Shown here: positions 26,556 through 34,175 of the stretch, piece after piece
Layout: every line of letters begins with the position of its first letter
Position numbering within the stretch: the first letter of the stretch is position 1
Source of the DNA: Flammeovirgaceae bacterium UBA2786
GTDB taxonomy: Bacteria > Bacteroidota > Bacteroidia > Cytophagales > Cyclobacteriaceae
Reading direction: 5' to 3'
Assembly: GCA_002352225.1 (NCBI GenBank)
Contig: DEIA01000064.1
Span: forward strand, 2,855-66,262
Length of the DNA: 63,408 nucleotides
The notes under the pieces: generated by a model
Told to the model about the DNA's origin: nothing
Database searches by the model: none
What the model saw: only the letters and a program-made list of their open reading frames with translations
Translations under genes and position numbers: made by a program

Positions 26556-28286
26556 TCATTTCAGCCAACTCTCAACCTCTTGCAAAGTTGGATTCTGCAC
26601 GGTATCCAATTTTAATTTTTTACGCATACCCGGAATATCATTGAACAGCTTGGTGGGTTTAATGCCCTTCAGTTGTTCGATCGTATGAATTCCCAACTTG
26701 TTTAGTATGGGTAACAATTCTGCCCGTACACCAATAGCTACAAAATCAGCCTCGGTGTTTACTTCCGTTTTCTTTTCGGGTTTCATTTGCGGAAAGAAAA
26801 TTACATCCTGAATAGAAGGTGAATTGGTCATTACCATCGAAAGTCTGTCAATACCAATTCCTAACCCAGCGGTAGGAGGCATTCCATATTCAAGCGCACG
26901 CAGAAAATCTTCATCCAGCGTCATAGCTTCTTCATCGCCACGTTTACCTAATTCCAATTGTTCTTCAAAACGCTCGCGCTGGTCTAGCGGATCGTTCAGT
27001 TCAGAAAATGAATTACAGATTTCTTTGCGATTACAAATCGCTTCAAAGCGCTCTACTAAACCAGGTTTACTACGATGCTTCTTCGCCAATGGCGACATCT
27101 CCAGGGGGTAATCCGTAATGAATGTGGGTTGAATAAGATTTGGTTCGCACTTCTCGCCAAAAATCTGATCGATCAGTTTCCCTTTTCCCATCGTATTATC
27201 CATCGGCACCTGAAGTTTTTTACACGTCTCGCGCAAAGCGGCCTCATCCATTTCTGAAATATCGATACCTGTAAAATGTTGTATGGCTTCGTACATGGTA
27301 AACCGTTTCCACGGGCGCCTGAAATCAAGTACGTTCTCACCTACTTTTACTTCTGTAGTGCCGTGCAAATCGAGTGCTACCTTCTCAATCATTTCCTCCA
27401 CCAAATCCATCATCCAGTAGTAATCTTTGTAGGCTACATATAACTCAACTTGTGTAAACTCGGGGTTATGGAACCTGGACATTCCTTCGTTTCGAAAGTC
27501 TTTAGAAAATTCATACACGCCATTAAATCCGCCCACAATAAGGCGTTTTAAATACAACTCGTTTGCTATGCGCAGATACAAAGTCATATCAAGCGTATTA
27601 TGATGCGTTTTAAATGGTTTGGCTGCAGCACCTCCGTACAACGGTTGTAGAATTGGTGTTTCCACTTCCAGGTACCCTTTGTTGTTCAGGTACTCGCGCA
27701 TGGAGTTCACCAATCGCGTACGTTTTACAAATGCTTCGCGCACCTGCGGGTTTACTACTAAATCAACATATCGCTGGCGGTAGCGTTGCTCGGGATCGGT
27801 AAAGGCATCGTGCAGCACAACATTGCCTTGCTCGTCTGTAGTTTCTTTAACTATCGGCAATGGTTTTAACGATTTCGATAAGATTTTAAAGCTGGTAACG
27901 TGAATAGAAATTTCACCAGTTTGTGTAGTAAACACATAACCCTTTACACCAATAATATCGCCTATATCCAGTAATTTTTTGAATACGATATTATACAGCG
28001 TTTTGTCTTCGCCCGGGCAAAGATCATCTCTTCTAAAATAAACCTGAATACGGCCACTTTCATCCTGCAACTCGGCAAACGAAGCATTACCCATAACCCT
28101 GCGCGACATAATACGGCCGGCCAGGGACACATCTTTATATTCGATCTTTTGATTAGGATAGTGCGTATGAATATCGTGTGCAGAAGTGTTTACTTCAAAC
28201 AACTCGGCCGGGTATGGATTAATACCCAGTTTTTGTAATTCCTGAAGGCTTTGTCTGCGGATGAGTTCCTGTTCGCTTAACTGCAT
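26556..28286 (-). CDS. lysS: Lysyl-tRNA synthetase, class II
   Basis: The 576-residue enzyme has an OB-fold anticodon-binding region (SLAGRIMSRRVMGNASFAEL, about 50-150). A class II core follows, with motif 2 FRNEGMSRFHNPEFTQVELY and motif 3 GLGIGIDRLSMVM. Typical bacterial LysRS stops near 500 residues; here about 65 extra residues form a helix-hairpin-like tail (LNKLGIHTIEQLKGIKP and IPGMRKKLKLDTV) seen in Bacteroidota enzymes. It charges tRNA-Lys with lysine in the cytosol. A perfect -7 box is 23 bases upstream of its ATG. The stop is directly adjacent to the convergent LptD-like stop. Confidence 0.96.
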   Translation of the reverse strand: MQLSEQELIRRQSLQELQKLGINPYPAELFEVNTSAHDIHTHYPNQKIEYKDVSLAGRIMSRRVMGNASFAELQDESGRIQVYFRRDDLCPGEDKTLYNIVFKKLLDIGDIIGVKGYVFTTQTGEISIHVTSFKILSKSLKPLPIVKETTDEQGNVVLHDAFTDPEQRYRQRYVDLVVNPQVREAFVKRTRLVNSMREYLNNKGYLEVETPILQPLYGGAAAKPFKTHHNTLDMTLYLRIANELYLKRLIVGGFNGVYEFSKDFRNEGMSRFHNPEFTQVELYVAYKDYYWMMDLVEEMIEKVALDLHGTTEVKVGENVLDFRRPWKRFTMYEAIQHFTGIDISEMDEAALRETCKKLQVPMDNTMGKGKLIDQIFGEKCEPNLIQPTFITDYPLEMSPLAKKHRSKPGLVERFEAICNRKEICNSFSELNDPLDQRERFEEQLELGKRGDEEAMTLDEDFLRALEYGMPPTAGLGIGIDRLSMVMTNSPSIQDVIFFPQMKPEKKTEVNTEADFVAIGVRAELLPILNKLGIHTIEQLKGIKPTKLFNDIPGMRKKLKLDTVQNPTLQEVESWLK

Positions 28287-28308
28287 GTTTCAATAGCTAA
28301 ATGAGGGG

Positions 28309-28316
28309 CAAAGGTA
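28309..28316 (-). promoter_or_regulatory. -7 box of lysS
   Basis: The minus strand reads TACCTTTG, an exact TAnnTTTG, 23 bases before the lysS ATG. No convincing -33 TTTG was found at the expected distance. Confidence 0.55.
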
Positions 28317-28382
28317 GTAAAACCTGATAAAGTTACCGGTTGCCCGTTAAGAGGACTTTATCCCGGAAACCGGTATTGGCAG

Positions 28383-29564
28383 CTACTTCGATTTTCTCCT
28401 GGCAATCTCTTTTCTGATTAGTGTAAGTTCTCTGCTGCTTTGCCCGGCAACCGATGTATTCTCTTCGGCCCTTCGTATCAGGTAAGGCATTACTAATTCC
28501 ACCGGACCGTAAGGCACATACTTGGCCACATTATATCCTGCCTTGGCCAGGTTAAAAGAAATATTATCGCTCATACCCAACAGCTGCGCAAACCAAATTC
28601 GGTTGTCGTTGTTTTTCAGGCTATGTTTTTCCATCAGTATAGCCAGGTATTGATTGCTATACTCGTTATGCGAGCCACACACCAGGCTAATACGCTGTTT
28701 GTTATCGAGACAGAATGCCAGCGATTTATTAAAGGCATCATCGGTAGCTTGTTTGTTAGGCCATATAGGGTTTTCGTAGCCCATTTTTTGAGCCCGGTCG
28801 GCTTCCTTCTCCATATACGCCCCGCGTACCATTTTTACACCCAGAAAATAATTATGCATGGCCGCATCGTGAAATGCGTTTCGCAAATTATCGGGCATAT
28901 CTTTACGATACATCTGAAATGTATTGAATACAATAACCTGTTTCTGATTGTACTTACGCATCATTTCCCGGGCCACCTCATCAATCGGGTTTTGTATCCA
29001 GCTATCTTCGGCATCAATCATTACCGGTACCTGATTCTCAAATGCACGGGCGCAAATTCGTTCAACCCGATCATGAAAATGCTGAAACGCCTCTTTTTCT
29101 TCCTGCGTTAGGGGCACACCACTTTGCACCTTTTCCAGCAGGGCCATTGTAACTAAACCTGTACTCTTAAAAACTGTAAACGGTATGGCCGGATTGTTTT
29201 TTGCTTTTTCAATAGTCTTTAGAATTTCTTCTGTGGTGTGATCAAACCCATCTTCATCATGTGCGCCTTCGGCCGAAAAATCAAGAATGGCTCCTACATG
29301 AAACCGGTTTAGGGTTTGAATAGTGCGATCGCTCTGATCAATCGTTTCGCCTCCACAGAAGTGGCTAAAAACTGTTGAGCGAATCAAGCCTTTAACCGGT
29401 AGCCTCAGCGTAAGCCCTGCCTTAGCCAGGCCGGTAGCAATACCGGAAACCCATGGGTTGTTTACCAGCGAAAAAATAAAATTTGCCTTTTTTAACTCTT
29501 TATCTGATTTATACGAAAATGCTACTTCGGTATTGTCAAAGTGTATTTGGGGTACAGTTTCCAT
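28383..29564 (-). CDS. Proline dehydrogenase
   Basis: The 393-residue FAD enzyme starts at ATG 29564; the longer TTG frame overlaps a perfect -7 box and is rejected. Conserved pieces of the PutA-type barrel are visible: MIDAEDSWIQNPID, VKMVRGAYMEKEADRA, CGSHNEYSNQYLA, LLGMSDNISF and YVPYGPVELVMPYLIRRAEEN. It oxidises proline to pyrroline-5-carboxylate and feeds electrons to quinone. It is the monofunctional eukaryote-like type with no P5C dehydrogenase domain. It diverges from aroB, an arrangement that gives no metabolic link. Confidence 0.92.
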   Translation of the reverse strand: METVPQIHFDNTEVAFSYKSDKELKKANFIFSLVNNPWVSGIATGLAKAGLTLRLPVKGLIRSTVFSHFCGGETIDQSDRTIQTLNRFHVGAILDFSAEGAHDEDGFDHTTEEILKTIEKAKNNPAIPFTVFKSTGLVTMALLEKVQSGVPLTQEEKEAFQHFHDRVERICARAFENQVPVMIDAEDSWIQNPIDEVAREMMRKYNQKQVIVFNTFQMYRKDMPDNLRNAFHDAAMHNYFLGVKMVRGAYMEKEADRAQKMGYENPIWPNKQATDDAFNKSLAFCLDNKQRISLVCGSHNEYSNQYLAILMEKHSLKNNDNRIWFAQLLGMSDNISFNLAKAGYNVAKYVPYGPVELVMPYLIRRAEENTSVAGQSSRELTLIRKEIARRKSK

Positions 29565-29579
29565 AATGCGAATTGGCAA

Positions 29580-29587
29580 CAAATATA
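29580..29587 (-). promoter_or_regulatory. -7 box of the proline dehydrogenase gene
   Basis: The minus strand reads TATATTTG, an exact TAnnTTTG, 15 bases before the ATG at 29564. This supports that start over the upstream in-frame TTG. The -33 box is not evident. Confidence 0.55.
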
Positions 29588-29663
29588 AGACTGCTTCACA
29601 TTTTTAACAGACCGCTCATCTTAAAGACAATAATTGCCGTATTTTGTTCGCAATAATTTTACT

Positions 29664-30698
29664 ATGCCACAGATTGTTATCCGGCAAGAGCCGCCTGTAC
29701 TAATCTCCGATTTCTTTTCGCGCGTAACCTACTCGCAGGTTGCTGTTCTGGCCGATGAAAACACCGCCCTTCATTGTTATCCCCTTATTCAGAAAAATTT
29801 ACCCAAGCATAAACTCGTTACGCTTGCTGCTGGTGAAGAACAGAAGAATTTAAAAACCTGCAATCAGGTTTGGGAAGAATTAACCAACCTTCGGCTAGAC
29901 CGGCACAGCCTGGTATTAATTGTTGGGGGTGGCGTACTGGGCGATTTGGGCGGATTTTGTGCAGCTACATATAAAAGAGGAATTGATTTTGTTTTGGTGC
30001 CCACCACCCTATTGGCTCAATCCGATGCCAGTGTGGGCGGTAAATTGGGTATTGATTTTATGGGCTTCAAAAACCACATTGGTGTTTTTTGCGAACCGGT
30101 GGCTACCTTAATTAGCCCGGCTTTCTTAAAAACTTTACCCGAGCGCGAATTGCGATCTGGGTTTGCAGAAGTAATTAAACATTGCATCATAGCAGATAAA
30201 GCCATGTGGGATATTTTGCGTAAAAAAGATCTGCATCATCAGGATTGGGAAACCCTGCTGGCCCATTCAGTAGATTTTAAGCGCGGGGTAGTAGCCACCG
30301 ATCCTAAAGAGAAAGGGCTGCGCAAAATCTTAAACTTTGGACATACAGTGGGCCATGCCATTGAGAGCTATTTTCTGGAATCGGGCCACCGTATTTTTCA
30401 TGGCGAAGCAATAGCGGTTGGTATGATTGCCGAAGCTCATATTTCAGCAACTAAAAACCTGCTAAAACAAAAGGGCCTGGACGAAATTTCGGCTTATTTA
30501 AAAAAAGTGTACCCGCGCATTACCCTTCCGCAAGACCGTGCTAGTATAGTGGAACTCATGCTTCAGGACAAGAAAAATAAAGGCAATAAAATTCTAATGG
30601 CCTTGCCAGAGGGAATTGGCAAAGCCCGGTGGGATGTGGAAGTTACCCTTCAGGAAATAAACGCTTCGCTCGATTACTATCAGCAGATTTACACATAA
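29664..30698 (+). CDS. aroB: 3-dehydroquinate synthase
   Basis: The 344-residue product, started at ATG 29664 (the frame extends to a TTG ten codons earlier), has the NAD motif VGGGVLGDLGGFCAATY, substrate motifs TTLLAQSDASVGGKLGIDF and the zinc-binding residues in NFGHTVGHAIES and FHGEAIAVGM. It converts DAHP to 3-dehydroquinate, the second step of the shikimate pathway. aroA is the next shikimate gene 275 bases on, separated by an oppositely oriented YtxH gene. The stop overlaps the YtxH stop. Confidence 0.95.
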   Translation: MPQIVIRQEPPVLISDFFSRVTYSQVAVLADENTALHCYPLIQKNLPKHKLVTLAAGEEQKNLKTCNQVWEELTNLRLDRHSLVLIVGGGVLGDLGGFCAATYKRGIDFVLVPTTLLAQSDASVGGKLGIDFMGFKNHIGVFCEPVATLISPAFLKTLPERELRSGFAEVIKHCIIADKAMWDILRKKDLHHQDWETLLAHSVDFKRGVVATDPKEKGLRKILNFGHTVGHAIESYFLESGHRIFHGEAIAVGMIAEAHISATKNLLKQKGLDEISAYLKKVYPRITLPQDRASIVELMLQDKKNKGNKILMALPEGIGKARWDVEVTLQEINASLDYYQQIYT

Positions 30699-30877
30699 TG
30701 TGCGTCTGAATCATCAAAATCGCGCTTTGTTTTCTCAAAAGCTTGCTTCAGGTCTTCTGCTTTTTTGGAAACAAACTCTTTGGTTTTTTTTCCCCGGTCG
30801 CCCGTAAGTAACCAGGCAGCCAGCAAGGCCCCGCCTGCTACCCCCAGTCCAATCATTAGTTTTTTGGTTGTCGTCAT
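30689..30877 (-). CDS. YtxH-domain small membrane protein
   Basis: The 62-residue product has one N-terminal helix (LMIGLGVAGGALLAAWLL) followed by DRGKKTKEFVSKKAEDLKQ, an amphipathic charged helix, and an acidic end. This is the usual YtxH/gas-vesicle-like layout of short stress-associated proteins; function is unknown. It lies between aroB and aroA on the opposite strand, and its last codons overlap the aroB stop by ten bases. Confidence 0.78.
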   Translation of the reverse strand: MTTTKKLMIGLGVAGGALLAAWLLTGDRGKKTKEFVSKKAEDLKQAFEKTKRDFDDSDAHYV

Positions 30878-30973
30878 ACTTTATCTAAACTCAAAATTAA
30901 ATTAAAATGTTTCCATCATATCTGAAAAAGATGTTATTAAATTATTTTTAGCCCCTCTTTTAATGCCTTTGTT

Positions 30974-32203
30974 TTGAATTCTTATCTCCATCTGAAAAAA
31001 ACCACATGCCTAACGGGCACAATACATAAACTTTCTTCATCTAAGAGCATTAGCAACCGTGCGTTAATTCTGAAAGCCCTGAGCGGAAACCAATCGACCG
31101 TTAGCAACCTTTCTGATGCGCGGGACACTGTATTAATGACCAGCCTGGTGGGTAGCTCCTCTAAGATTATTGATGTGATGGATGCCGGCACTACCATGCG
31201 TTTTTTAACGGCCTATTTCACACTCACCAATCAAAACAAAATTCTTACCGGTACGGCCCGAATGAAGGAACGCCCCATCGCTATTCTGGCAGATGCCCTG
31301 CGCACATTGGGTGCACAAATCGACTACCTCGAAAAAGAGGGGTTCCCCCCAATCGAAACAAAAGGCTTTCTGAAACAACAAACCGCATCGCTGTCCATCC
31401 CTGGCAACATCAGCAGCCAGTACATTTCTGCTCTGATGATGCTGGCCCCCACTTTACCGCAAGGTCTTACCCTTTCCCTTACGGGGAAGATTGGCAGTGT
31501 GCCGTATATTGAGATGACAGCCACATTGATGGAGCAATTCGGAGTTAAGCCCGAAATTAATCTGGCCGAACAAACCATTCACATTGCACCGGCTGCTTAC
31601 AAAACCAGTCATGTGGTGGTAGAAGCCGATTGGTCGGCTATTAGTTATTGGTACGGATTTACCGCACTGGCACAAGTAGCTGAAATCACGCTGCCTAATG
31701 TATCGTCCCAATCTTTGCAGGGCGACCGGGTGATTGCCACCATTATGGAAAAGTTAGGTGTACGTTCTGCATTTAATAACAATCAGCTTATTCTTACCAA
31801 GCAAGAATCGGCCGCTCATCTGGTATGGGATTTTAAAGATTGCCCCGATCTGGCGCAAACAGTTGTTCCGGTTTGTGCTGTAAAAGGTATAACCGGAGAG
31901 TTTACCGGGCTGGAAAGTTTACGCATAAAAGAAACCGACCGTATTGCCGCCTTACAAAATGAAATTGCAAAAGTAGGCGCAACGCTAACAGAACCCTCAA
32001 CAGGCAAATGGATTTTAGCGCCCGGAAAAATTCCCACTTCAGAAATTACGATAGATACTTACCACGATCACCGCATGGCTATGGGTTTTGCTCCGTGGGC
32101 CACGCTTATCAATTTAAAAATTAATAATCCTTCTGTAGTGAATAAATCGTATCCGGGATTTTGGGACGATGTGATTTCGGTAGGCATTAAAGTTGAAAGC
32201 TGA
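30974..32203 (+). CDS. aroA: 3-phosphoshikimate 1-carboxyvinyltransferase (EPSP synthase)
   Basis: The 409-residue product begins with TTG (no ATG fits) and shows SSSKSISNRALILKAL for phosphoshikimate, VMDAGTTMRFLTAY (a divergent form of the usual GNSGTTMR motif), IKETDRIAALQNEI and YHDHRMAMGFAPW. It transfers enolpyruvyl from PEP to shikimate-3-phosphate. The absence of the standard N-terminal LPGSKS and the AGTT motif place it in a divergent class often found in Bacteroidota. The stop codon lies inside the first arm of a hairpin. Confidence 0.92.
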   Translation: MNSYLHLKKTTCLTGTIHKLSSSKSISNRALILKALSGNQSTVSNLSDARDTVLMTSLVGSSSKIIDVMDAGTTMRFLTAYFTLTNQNKILTGTARMKERPIAILADALRTLGAQIDYLEKEGFPPIETKGFLKQQTASLSIPGNISSQYISALMMLAPTLPQGLTLSLTGKIGSVPYIEMTATLMEQFGVKPEINLAEQTIHIAPAAYKTSHVVVEADWSAISYWYGFTALAQVAEITLPNVSSQSLQGDRVIATIMEKLGVRSAFNNNQLILTKQESAAHLVWDFKDCPDLAQTVVPVCAVKGITGEFTGLESLRIKETDRIAALQNEIAKVGATLTEPSTGKWILAPGKIPTSEITIDTYHDHRMAMGFAPWATLINLKINNPSVVNKSYPGFWDDVISVGIKVES

Positions 32204-32239
32204 AAGTCTAACGTTAGTTTCTACTACTTTAGACTTTCA
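32201..32239. terminator. Inverted repeat overlapping the aroA stop codon
   Basis: TGAAAGTCTA (32201-32210, starting with the aroA stop TGA) pairs perfectly with TAGACTTTCA (32230-32239) across a 19-base loop. No T-run follows, so it may be a weak bidirectional terminator between aroA and the convergent M42 peptidase gene, or an mRNA 3'-end stabiliser. Confidence 0.4.
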
Positions 32240-32262
32240 ACTGATAACTCAAAACTATCAAC

Positions 32263-33333
32263 TCATTTAAGGTATCGGAAATCCTGCCCTGGTTTTACCT
32301 GCAACAGCGTTTCGTAAATCAGGTTGATTACGTTCTCAACATCTTCCTTATGCACCGTTTCAACGGTAGTGTGCATATACTTCAGCGGAAGTGAAATTAA
32401 CGCAGAAGCAACTCCTTCGGCTGAGTAGGCAAACGAATCAGTATCCGTTCCGGTAGAACGCGACACAGCCTGGCGCTGGAATGGAATCTTCTTTTTCTGT
32501 GCTACATCAATAATCATTTTCAACACATTGTTTTGCACCGCTGGGCCATAGCACAACACAGGGCCAAGTCCGCATTTCAGATTACCACTCTCCTTCTTGT
32601 TATACATGGGCGATTGTGTATCGTGGGTTACATCGGTACAAATAGCCAGGTCGGGCTTCAGTCTGCGCGAAATCATTTCCGCTCCGCGTAATCCGATTTC
32701 TTCCTGCACAGCATTTACCACGTATAAACAGAATGGCAGTTTCTTTTTGTTCTCGCTTAACCTGCGTGCAACTTCGGCAATCATAAAGCCGCCCATGCGG
32801 TTATCCAACGCGCGACCGGTTAAATAATTTTTATTCAGTTCAATCAGTTCATCTTCAAACACGGCTACCGAGCCCACGTGCACACCCATAGCCTCCACTT
32901 CCTTTTTCGACTCAGCACCAATGTCAATAAAGATATTTTTTAAAGTAGGTGTCTCTTCCTTACCGGCATCGCGCACGTGAATGGCCGGCCAGCCGAATAC
33001 GCCTTTTACAATTCCCTTATCGCCATAAATATTTACACGCATAGAAGGTGCAATCTGGTGATCGGAGCCACCGTTTCTGCGCACGTAGATGTAGCCTTCT
33101 TCGGTAATGTAGTTTACAAACCACGAGATTTCATCGGCATGGGCTTCAATCACTACTTTGTATTGGCCTTTGGGATTAATAACGCCTACGGCCGTGCCAT
33201 ATACGTCCACCATATAATCGTTGGTGTAAGGTTTGATGTAATCCAACCAAATCTGTTGCCCGGCTTGTTCAAAACCGGTAGGTGAAGCATTGTTCAGATA
33301 ATCGAAAAGGAATTTTTTACTTTTTTTGTCCAT
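32263..33333 (-). CDS. M42-family metallopeptidase (tetrahedral aminopeptidase type)
   Basis: The 356-residue product carries the dinuclear metal site of the M42 family: VVIEAHADEISWFV (His-X-Asp), RALDNRMGGFM (bridging Asp), VQEEIGLRGAEM (catalytic Glu pair), CTDVTHDT and the C-terminal KYMHTTVETVHKEDV. These are cytosolic aminopeptidases assembling into dodecameric shells that degrade short peptides. No signal peptide is present. An exact -7 box lies upstream. The VanX-like gene is upstream on the same strand, but the promoter indicates separate transcription. Confidence 0.93.
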   Translation of the reverse strand: MDKKSKKFLFDYLNNASPTGFEQAGQQIWLDYIKPYTNDYMVDVYGTAVGVINPKGQYKVVIEAHADEISWFVNYITEEGYIYVRRNGGSDHQIAPSMRVNIYGDKGIVKGVFGWPAIHVRDAGKEETPTLKNIFIDIGAESKKEVEAMGVHVGSVAVFEDELIELNKNYLTGRALDNRMGGFMIAEVARRLSENKKKLPFCLYVVNAVQEEIGLRGAEMISRRLKPDLAICTDVTHDTQSPMYNKKESGNLKCGLGPVLCYGPAVQNNVLKMIIDVAQKKKIPFQRQAVSRSTGTDTDSFAYSAEGVASALISLPLKYMHTTVETVHKEDVENVINLIYETLLQVKPGQDFRYLK

Positions 33334-33356
33334 TACACTATTGTTTTATCTAAAGT

Positions 33357-33364
33357 CAAATCTA
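33357..33364 (-). promoter_or_regulatory. -7 box of the M42 peptidase gene
   Basis: The minus strand reads TAGATTTG, an exact TAnnTTTG, 23 bases before the ATG at 33333 and just downstream of the stop of the M15 dipeptidase gene. No -33 TTTG was recognised. Confidence 0.5.
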
Positions 33365-33378
33365 CTAAAATTGGTAAC

Positions 33379-34044
33379 CTATTCTTCCAACTCCTCAAAA
33401 TCTATATCCATAACGGCATATTTCTGCCAGCCTATAAAATCGAAGTGCCACCATTCCGAGCTGTTTACTTTAAAACCATGCTTCTCCATCGCATCAATCA
33501 GTAATTTACGATTTGCTCTTATAATAGGATCGGCCACCGGTGTGGAGGGCCAGGCTTCTTTTTTGAATGAGTCGTATTCTGTTGGCATAGGCAGCTCCTT
33601 TCCGGTTTTTAAATCTATTACCGTTAAATCCATTGCACAGCCCCGGTTATGGCGCGAACCTTTATAGGGCGATGCCACATACGTAGTATCGCGATAGGTT
33701 TCATAAAATTTAACCGTTGCCGAATAGGGCCGGTAGCCGTCAAAAATTTTCAAGCCCAACCCTTTTAGCTTCAGGTCGGCCTGGATTTTCTTTAACGCAT
33801 CGGCTACGGGCTTGCGCGCATAAGCACGCGCCAGGTTATAAATCTGCTCACCGGTAAAATTATTGGTAGTAGCATACCGTATGTCCACCACAATACCCGG
33901 AATATGTTTTTCCAGGTTAATCAACTCGTTTTCCGGATTAGCTTTTACGCTTTGTTTGTATTCGTCCAACTTTACCGGAGTAAGCCCGTATTTGTTCTGA
34001 GCGAAAAGCGTAATTGGAAAAAGAAGCAAAATCAGATATTTCAT
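33379..34044 (-). CDS. Secreted M15 D-Ala-D-Ala dipeptidase (VanX/DdpX-like)
   Basis: The 221-residue product starts at ATG 34044, which gives a clean signal peptide (MKYLILLLFPITLFAQ); the longer frame adds 43 residues without sense. The zinc-site motifs of VanX-type enzymes are present: SRHNRGCAMDLTV (Ser-X-His-X6-Asp) and EWWHFDF, plus KIFDGYRPYSATVKFYE. The family hydrolyses D-Ala-D-Ala dipeptide. Exported members like this one act in the periplasm on cell-wall-derived dipeptide, and there is no vanHA context, so glycopeptide resistance is not indicated. It is divergent from the penicillin acylase-family gene, with 131 bases between the starts. Confidence 0.9.
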   Translation of the reverse strand: MKYLILLLFPITLFAQNKYGLTPVKLDEYKQSVKANPENELINLEKHIPGIVVDIRYATTNNFTGEQIYNLARAYARKPVADALKKIQADLKLKGLGLKIFDGYRPYSATVKFYETYRDTTYVASPYKGSRHNRGCAMDLTVIDLKTGKELPMPTEYDSFKKEAWPSTPVADPIIRANRKLLIDAMEKHGFKVNSSEWWHFDFIGWQKYAVMDIDFEELEE

Positions 34045-34175
34045 AACTCTAAAGATAATGGAATTAAAATTCCTTCTCTCTGTAAATCTCTGTGAGCGCT
34101 GATGTAAAATTTTATCGCGCAGAGATACGAAGAGGTATAGAGAATGGCTACCTTTCACCATTCTATTATCCACCT

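Noticed and set aside
33379..34044. Glycopeptide-resistance gene vanX
   Set aside because: The family is right, but the protein is exported and no vanH, vanA or regulator is present; wall-peptide recycling is the simpler reading.
34044..34173. Overlapping long N-termini of the VanX-like and penicillin acylase genes
   Set aside because: Both extensions are uninformative and would overlap head-to-head; the internal starts give clean signal or anchor sequences.
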